DNA of 64,000 bases from Stenocarpella maydis (Eukaryota; Ascomycota; Sordariomycetes; Diaporthales; Diaporthaceae). The stretch spans positions 67,637 through 131,636 of the forward strand of contig NQMI01000037.1 of the NCBI GenBank assembly GCA_002270565.1, given 5' to 3'. The notes beneath the pieces were generated by a model. That model was not told the DNA's origin. It saw nothing but the letters and a program-made list of their open reading frames with translations, and made no database searches. Of the stretch, positions 58,360-64,000 are shown one piece after another; position 1 is the stretch's first letter, and every line of letters begins with the position of its first letter. The translations under genes were made by a program, and so were the position numbers.

Positions 58360-59098
58360 TATAATAGGGGACTGCGAGGTCGAATCTCACGAGACTTCAA
58401 GAAAGAATGTGATGATGGATACCTGACGACCCAGAGGGAAAGGAAAAGGATGCCGTGATCCTCCCTCACTCTTCCGAAGCGGCGTGAAGACGTGCTGCAG
58501 TAGGGTCTGGGTTACTCACACCCACTTGCAGTCACTGATAACAGCGCCCTTCTCAAGGGTGCGCCACCAGGGTAGTGACGCCGTAGATAGCTTCATTTTC
58601 TCCTCTTAGAGAACCAGAAAGAAAGAAAAAAAAAGCAATTTGCACTCTTTAAATGCTCCGTGCTCTTTACCAAGGCGTGAAGGTGTTATCTCACGTGATG
58701 ACCGTCTTATATTTAGGCATAGGAAAGGAAGTCCAGTTGGGATTGGCGTTGGTTTAGCGGCCAGGGATCTGTAGTATGAATCGGAGTCTCATGCAAGGCA
58801 CAGCGCCGCTTAGACCACGTTCGTTTTAACAGAGGCTCGCGCGGGTCGGTTAACGTCATCTTACCCCATTATTTGCTTGCGATATTATGTGAGATTTAGA
58901 CCTATATAAATACAAAGTTCTCTGCCATATTAACCCCCGTCAGACTGAACCACAACGGGCAAATGCCGGTGGGTGCCTGTGAGGCTGAATCCAACAACAC
59001 TGCCTGGCCAAGGCGGTCGTGAACATGGAGATGAGGAAATGGGGAAAGGATCAACCTTTTATGGTAAGCTGATGTCGGGCATTTCTCCTCGGACTCTT
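58360..59098. other. Intergenic, convergent spacer
   Basis: About 740 bp between the stops of the small conserved gene and of the SLATT gene. An A-rich run near 58621-58636 may belong to a polyadenylation region. I examined 58740-58830 for a tRNA and found no B box. Confidence 0.5.
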
Positions 59099-60076
59099 TC
59101 ACCGGTCTCCGTCCCTAGAGTCGCTCAATCCCTGGATGTTGGAGGTCGACATGACCTCGTAAGCCTGCCCGAAGCACGCGTTGTACTTGCGGAACGCCTG
59201 CTCGACCAGTATCCCAACATCCTTGCGGCTCCTGCCCAGGATTCCAACTGAGATCATTGCCTCGGTTTCTTCTATCCAGTCCTTCAGTTTTGCGAACTCG
59301 ACCTCGTCCTTGGACAACCGCTCGATGACCCCGGAACCCTTCAGCAGTGCCAGAACGCCCGCGATGATGGTGTTGACACCACCCAGCACGGTGATAGGAA
59401 CCGCATAGTTGCTAGCATTTGGGCCCAGCGCAGTCAGGACGGCGGCGACGATTATCTGGATGAAGTGCGAGACGTAGAGAATGACTCCTAGCGTGTGATG
59501 CAGCAGCTTCTTGCGCCGCCTCTGCTCGATTACGTGCTTGTACACGCCGACGGCGTGCCGCCGCCCCTTCTCCAGGGTCTCGCTGTCCGTGAAGGTGCTC
59601 GCGCGGTCGCTGTTGATGCCCACGGCCCGCCGGAAGATCAGCAGGACCTGGCCGTCGTCGTTGTTGTCTCGGATCCGCACTGCAGCATTGAGAGTCAGCC
59701 CTCAAAGAACCATGGAAGGAGTTTCATTCAAACACAGCGTGGATCGGGCCATGTGTGGCAATGGCATTTGAGACAAAGGCTCCGGGAGGGAATTTCTTAT
59801 TCCAAAGCGGGTTAAAAATGACTCGAGTAGCTGCTTACGGCCTGCCGGCGGCGCCCACGACAGGTCCGTGTCAACCTTGGGCAGGCGCTGTATGGGCGTC
59901 TTGGTGTTGTTCTTGCTGTTTTCTCCCGTTTTCACGTCGGTGTTGACGGGTGGTGGTTGCTGTGGTGGCTGCTGGTCGCGAGAGTCCGTACCTGCTACTT
60001 GGCCGGCCGAAGAGAGCAGGGGAGATGTCTCCACTGGCTTTGGTGCTGACTCTGTTCCTGGGTTTTGCGATGACAT
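59099..60076 (-). CDS. Fungal SLATT-domain two-transmembrane protein
   Basis: Exon 1 (60076-59839) and exon 2 (59679-59099), joined across a 159-bp intron (GTAAGC...CTGCAG), give 272 residues. The N-terminal 75 residues are disordered and rich in Pro, Gln and Ser. A charged helix with EQRRRKKLLHH leads into transmembrane segment 1 (about 138-164), a short loop with GPNAS, and segment 2 (about 171-192), then a conserved soluble helix with FAKLKDWIEETEAM. This is the layout of the fungal SLATT family (SMODS and SLOG-associating two-TM effector domain), whose bacterial relatives are thought to act as membrane-damaging effectors in nucleotide-signalled defence. In fungi the role is unknown. The gene lies between the small conserved gene and a gene-free stretch; no nucleotide-synthase partner is nearby. 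Confidence 0.82.
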
Positions 60077-62081
60077 CGTGGAATTTCAATAAAAAATAGC
60101 GAGAATCTCTGTCGGAAAATGTGATTGTACAGGCTGCGGCAGATTAGTAGCGCTTTGATGATGCCATCTCGAAGACCACGTCGTTGAGGTTCGGTTGACC
60201 TTTTTATGCTTCACCAACTCCTCTTGAAGGCGGTGCACCGTGAATGCTCGCCTTGACCGAATGTCAACAAGGCTTTCGCAATTCAAAGGTGGTCAGAAAA
60301 CGTTGATGGAAGGAGAGTCATTTGGCTCCTTTGTGTGACAGATGATCAACTCCGCCATGTCGTTCGTCTTACTCAAGGCTTGATCCTCCACAGCCCTTGT
60401 GCCACCATCCCTAGAAAATACCAAGGCCAAATATCGCTGGTGGCCATTTGAGGTCCTTTAATAGAGCGCCTGAAGTAGTACTTGTGCATCTCACAGCCAC
60501 CAAGCAGATACCTCCGGCCCAGGCCGGGTGATGAGGATCTGGGCTGCGTGGTCCTACCCCAACGCCACGGTCCCTTCTAGGCGGAAACATGGGGGCTCCC
60601 AGAAGAATATGAAGCCTCTTCCTGCTTCAGATCCTCTATAAGGCTGAGGTGGCCATCGGTGACACTTTTCAGATACCTCGTCGGCCGCGCCGTCGGGTGA
60701 CCATCCTGACTACCCGCGCCGCTGCAGTGGTCGGCCGCTCGCAATGTCCCCGGGTGTGCCTGGTCTTGAGCACTAGTGTGGGCCGATTGTGGTGTTGGTA
60801 GCTTTTGCTCTTTCAGATCTTTCGCATCTCGTCATTCCCGATATCTTGCTCTGTATCCGGTCGTGTGCTGTGGTACAGTACCCAGGTACGGTCCGCTGGG
60901 ACATATTCCGGCCAGTGCCCCTGTTCGTCGTTGCGGTCTGATATTCCACCAAGCCTATCCGTAGTCTGGACTGTAGTATACCGCCTCCTAGATTCTGTGC
61001 GGTCTTGGAAGTGTGTCAAAACCACCTTTCGAGTAGAAAAGCCAAGCCTCTAGAGAGGTGAAGGAAGCGGAAGAGCATGATCATTAATGGGTCCAATGGG
61101 AGGAGAGGTGTAGCTGGGAAGTAATTTCCGGGCCAGGCCAAGCCTTTTTGTGGTGACCATAAACTTCCACTCCAAAGAGAACCCGATCACGCCATGCAGC
61201 ACCCGAGCAGTCAAGCAGCGACAAAATTTATCCCCCCGTCAACCTCCTAAACCACCAAAATCCCTTACCATATTCAAGCTCAGATTACTCAACAACAGAA
61301 TGGTATATACCGCATTAACCTTATGATAAGACACGCAGAATCAGATGCTAACTCTGAAGCATTAAAATTTAAAAATAGAATTAAGGGCTGTGTCGGGTAG
61401 ATCAATGCAAGTATTGTAACACTCTGATCTGGTACTGTGCGGATGGTGGTTTATATTTCTCTCTGGGCCGATATATGCTTCGAAATGAGGCTCGCCGGGA
61501 CAGCCGAACTGACGACGTCCTCGATACAACCACCCAGCCCGCGTCTAACGCCGGACGGTGGGCAGCCATCGGAGCTGTCAACTTGTTTCGTTTCGTGGGC
61601 ACACCCAATAGCATGCCCCTGGATCTTCTGTTTTAATGGGCAGGGCCATGCTTATCAGAGCCGTGAGGCCCCCGTATCAGTTGCATGCCAACCCCGGGAC
61701 GAAACACAACGAGAACTTCCGTTGCCAAGCAAGATGGTGGAGAGCCAAGAACTGTATTGCACCGCTCGAAGGATTCCAACAAGGGCCCTCCATTGATGGA
61801 AACAAACGAATCTGCGGCTACCGGTCCCAGTGCGGAGCATTCGTCCGGGGAGGCAAATCACTGGAAGATACTTTCAAGGGACCTGGTACCCCTATATCGA
61901 AAAAAGCCCATCTTCAGGCGTCGCCAAGGAGTGTGATTCCACACCGTCGGAGAGGCAACAAACGGTATAAGAGACGGGCCTGGCTGCGTGATTCACTAGC
62001 AATGATGAGAGGCTGCTGACGACTAGCCCATCCCATCTTCTCATTCGCTACCAAATCACCTCTCGTTCTCCATAGTTCATC
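60077..62081. other. Intergenic between SLATT and GH105 genes
   Basis: Two kilobases with divergent promoters and no convincing gene. The part 61200-61390 is notably A/T-rich. TATAAG at 61966-61971, 111 bp before the GH105 start, is a plausible TATA box. The 205 bp around 61880-62080 is the likely promoter and leader of the hydrolase gene. Confidence 0.5.
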
Positions 62082-63647
62082 ATGAGGTCTTCCCTGTTGT
62101 TGGCGTCCGGCGCTGCTGCCGCAGCCGTAGATCTGAAGCTCGGTGGCCGTGCGACGAACACATCCACGGCTTATCTCGCCCGTATGGCTGATACCCATAT
62201 TCGCAAGGGTATCGAGTTGGACTTTGGTTACACAAGTCAGTACTTAGACCCCAAGAATCTCAGTGACCCCAGATATTGTGTATGATTCAGTAGAACTGAT
62301 ATGCTGACACTAATTCAGACGCTGTCATCTACCGGGGGCTCGAGCTGGCATACGAGGTCACTAAGAATGATTCCATTGCCGATGCATACGAGAAGCAGAT
62401 GTCCATCATCAACGAGGACGGCTCGATCAAGGAGTACGAATACGACTGTGTGTTTACCCCGAATTTGTGTCGATCCCCCAACGACTTGCGATAACTTTGC
62501 TAACATCAATCAAGTCTACTCCCTTGATGAGTACCGTTTTGGCATGAGTGCTCTTTGGTGGTACAATAGGACCGGCGAGGAGAAGTACAAGACCGCGGCC
62601 GATGGCATCCGTGGCATGCTCGACAGGCACCCGCGTACGCCGTCAGGTGGAGTAAGCATTTGCCACGCATCTTGTTTCTCTCCCTGAAACACAAACGTCT
62701 CCTGTCTAGCAAGCTACTTGTTACGTGGCTCAGATAACCAGATAGGCTATGGACCAATTGTGTCCGGATATTCCTCCCTCCGCCAGAACAACAATAAGCC
62801 AACCCTTGCTTGTTTCCTTGGCTAATAATTATCTCAGTTCTGGCACCGTGCTCCTATTTACGAGAACCAAATGTGGCTGGATGGTATCTTCATGGCCGAT
62901 TCATTCTACGCGCAGTACACAAGCCTCTTTGACAAAGATAACACCACTGCCTGGGATGATATCGTCTTGCAATTCGACAACATCGAAAAGCACACCCGCA
63001 ACCACACGACAAACCTGCTCGTGCATGGGTACGACGAGTCCAAGAAGGCCATCTGGGCCGACCCTGAGACGGGCGCGGCTCCCCTGGTGTGGAGCCGTGC
63101 CGTCGGGTGGTACATGGTCTCCCTGCTCGAGACCATCCCCCTGATCCCCGAGTCCCACGAGGGCAAGAAGAAGCTCACCGGCTACTTCCAGAGCCTGGCC
63201 GAGGGTATTATCAAGGCCCAGGATGCCGCCACCAGCGGCTGGTGGCTGATCATGGATTTCCCCGGCCGCGAGAAGAACTATATCGAGTCCTCCGCTAGCG
63301 CCATGTTCACCTACAGCCTCCTCAGGGGCGTCAGGGCCGGACTCATCGATGCTGAGACCTATCTGGAGCCAGCACAGAAGGCGTACCAGTCTTTGGTGAA
63401 CAACTTCGTTGTTGAAAATGACGATGGCACCCTGGACTGGGAAGGCACCGTTCTCGTCGGCTCTCTTAACAGCAACGCTACCTTCGAGGTGAGTTCACTA
63501 ATCCAAGTGGTCGAACGAATCATGAGAGCTGTTGCAAGACCATGCTAACCAGAAACGCAGTACTACACGTCTATTGCGCTTTCTCCTGACGACTACAAAG
63601 GAGTCGGACCTTTCATGTATGCATCTTACGAGATGGAGATCTTGTAA
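62082..63647 (+). CDS. Secreted GH105 unsaturated rhamnogalacturonyl/glucuronyl hydrolase
   Basis: Five exons (62082-62235, 62319-62447, 62515-62651, 62838-63488, 63561-63647) with introns of 83, 67, 186 and 72 bp give 385 residues. The N terminus MRSSLLLASGAAAAAV is a likely signal peptide. The family core follows: LDEYRFGMSALWWY near 100, FWHRAPIYENQMWLDG at 141-156 with Asp155 matching the catalytic Asp of YteR-type enzymes, LVWSRAVGWYMVSLLE, and YIESSASAMFTYSLLRG. GH105 enzymes hydrate and cleave the unsaturated uronic acid at the end of oligosaccharides made by pectate or rhamnogalacturonan lyases. The product would be secreted and act in pectin breakdown. No lyase gene is next to it. 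The ends of exons 2 and 3 rest on GTGTGT and GTAAGC donors and on in-frame motif continuity. Confidence 0.9.
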
Positions 63648-64000
63648 ACCGGTCAAAAATATGGTCTCTAATAGGCGGAGCGGCTATCGGCATTCCTGTA
63701 TATATTCCACTAGTATGAGCTGTATATCTCCTTGAATATGAAGATAGCGGGTCCCCTGCCCAGGTGTGCATCTGCAATGGTGTGACGGAAACCCCATAAT
63801 TAGACGCATGATTTGAAGTGCTCCGTGAGAAATGTAGACCCGCAAAGGTTGCAATATCCCATATCCAGATGAACATGGGTGTAGTGCTAAAGAAAATCCC
63901 AAGGTACAACCTCAGCATGAACCCCTCTCACCTTACCATTCTCTCAGGGTGGCTTTGTGCAGAATAGGATGTAGACATCAGTGCGTGGATCCACTCTGAG
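63648..64000. other. 3' flank of the GH105 gene to window end
   Basis: 353 bp with no gene. It should hold the 3' untranslated region of the hydrolase. Confidence 0.5.

Noticed and set aside
58740..58830. tRNA-like A box (TGGTTTAGCGG)
   Set aside because: No matching B box and no cloverleaf pairing.

Overview
The window is nuclear DNA of a filamentous ascomycete (Pezizomycotina, most likely Sordariomycetes). The evidence is the gene content (Msn2/Seb1-type zinc-finger factor, HET-domain gene, fungal SLATT protein, MIC26-type MICOS subunit, Oct1, Rev1, Hcs1), short GT-AG introns of about 50-260 bp with CTAAC/CTNAY-like branch sites, and monocistronic genes on both strands. Gene models were built by hand from splice signals, reading-frame continuity and remembered family motifs; no alignment or search was run.

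Layout: 0.7-2.9 kb (-) Msn2/Seb1-like stress regulator; 2.9-16.9 kb its long leader and an almost 14-kb stretch with no convincing gene, holding only simple repeats and one strong hairpin; 16.9-18.8 (-) nucleoside hydrolase; 19.2-20.9 (-) RED/IK spliceosomal protein, divergent from 21.3-24.9 (+) REV1; 25.6-31.8 (+) an accessory block of three damaged genes (STAND-type N-terminal protein with a decayed downstream frame, HET-domain gene with an internal stop, frameshifted NTF2/SnoaL-like gene); 31.9-34.3 (-) OCT1 divergent from 34.9-35.8 (+) MIC26-type gene, then 36.2-37.2 (-) TPC1, three mitochondrial genes in a row; 38.9-40.3 (-) a HypX/HoxX-like protein with a cut-short crotonase domain; 41.5-44.2 (-) an 897-residue disordered/coiled-coil protein; 44.2-48.2 gene-poor; 48.2-50.7 (-) Hcs1/SMUBP2-type helicase; 51.7-52.9 (-) unknown acidic protein; 52.9-57.8 gene-poor; 57.9-58.4 (+) small conserved fungal protein; 59.1-60.1 (-) fungal SLATT 2-TM protein; 62.1-63.6 (+) secreted GH105 unsaturated glycuronyl hydrolase.

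Functionally this is mostly a housekeeping backbone (splicing, DNA repair and replication helicase, mitochondrial import processing, cristae shape, thiamine-pyrophosphate import) with accessory material between: self/non-self-type genes that appear to be dying, a pectin-degradation enzyme, and two items of unusual biology. The first is a HypX-family protein in an organism not expected to have a [NiFe]-hydrogenase; the second is a SLATT effector-type membrane protein. I found no biosynthetic cluster, CRISPR array, rRNA gene or convincing tRNA.
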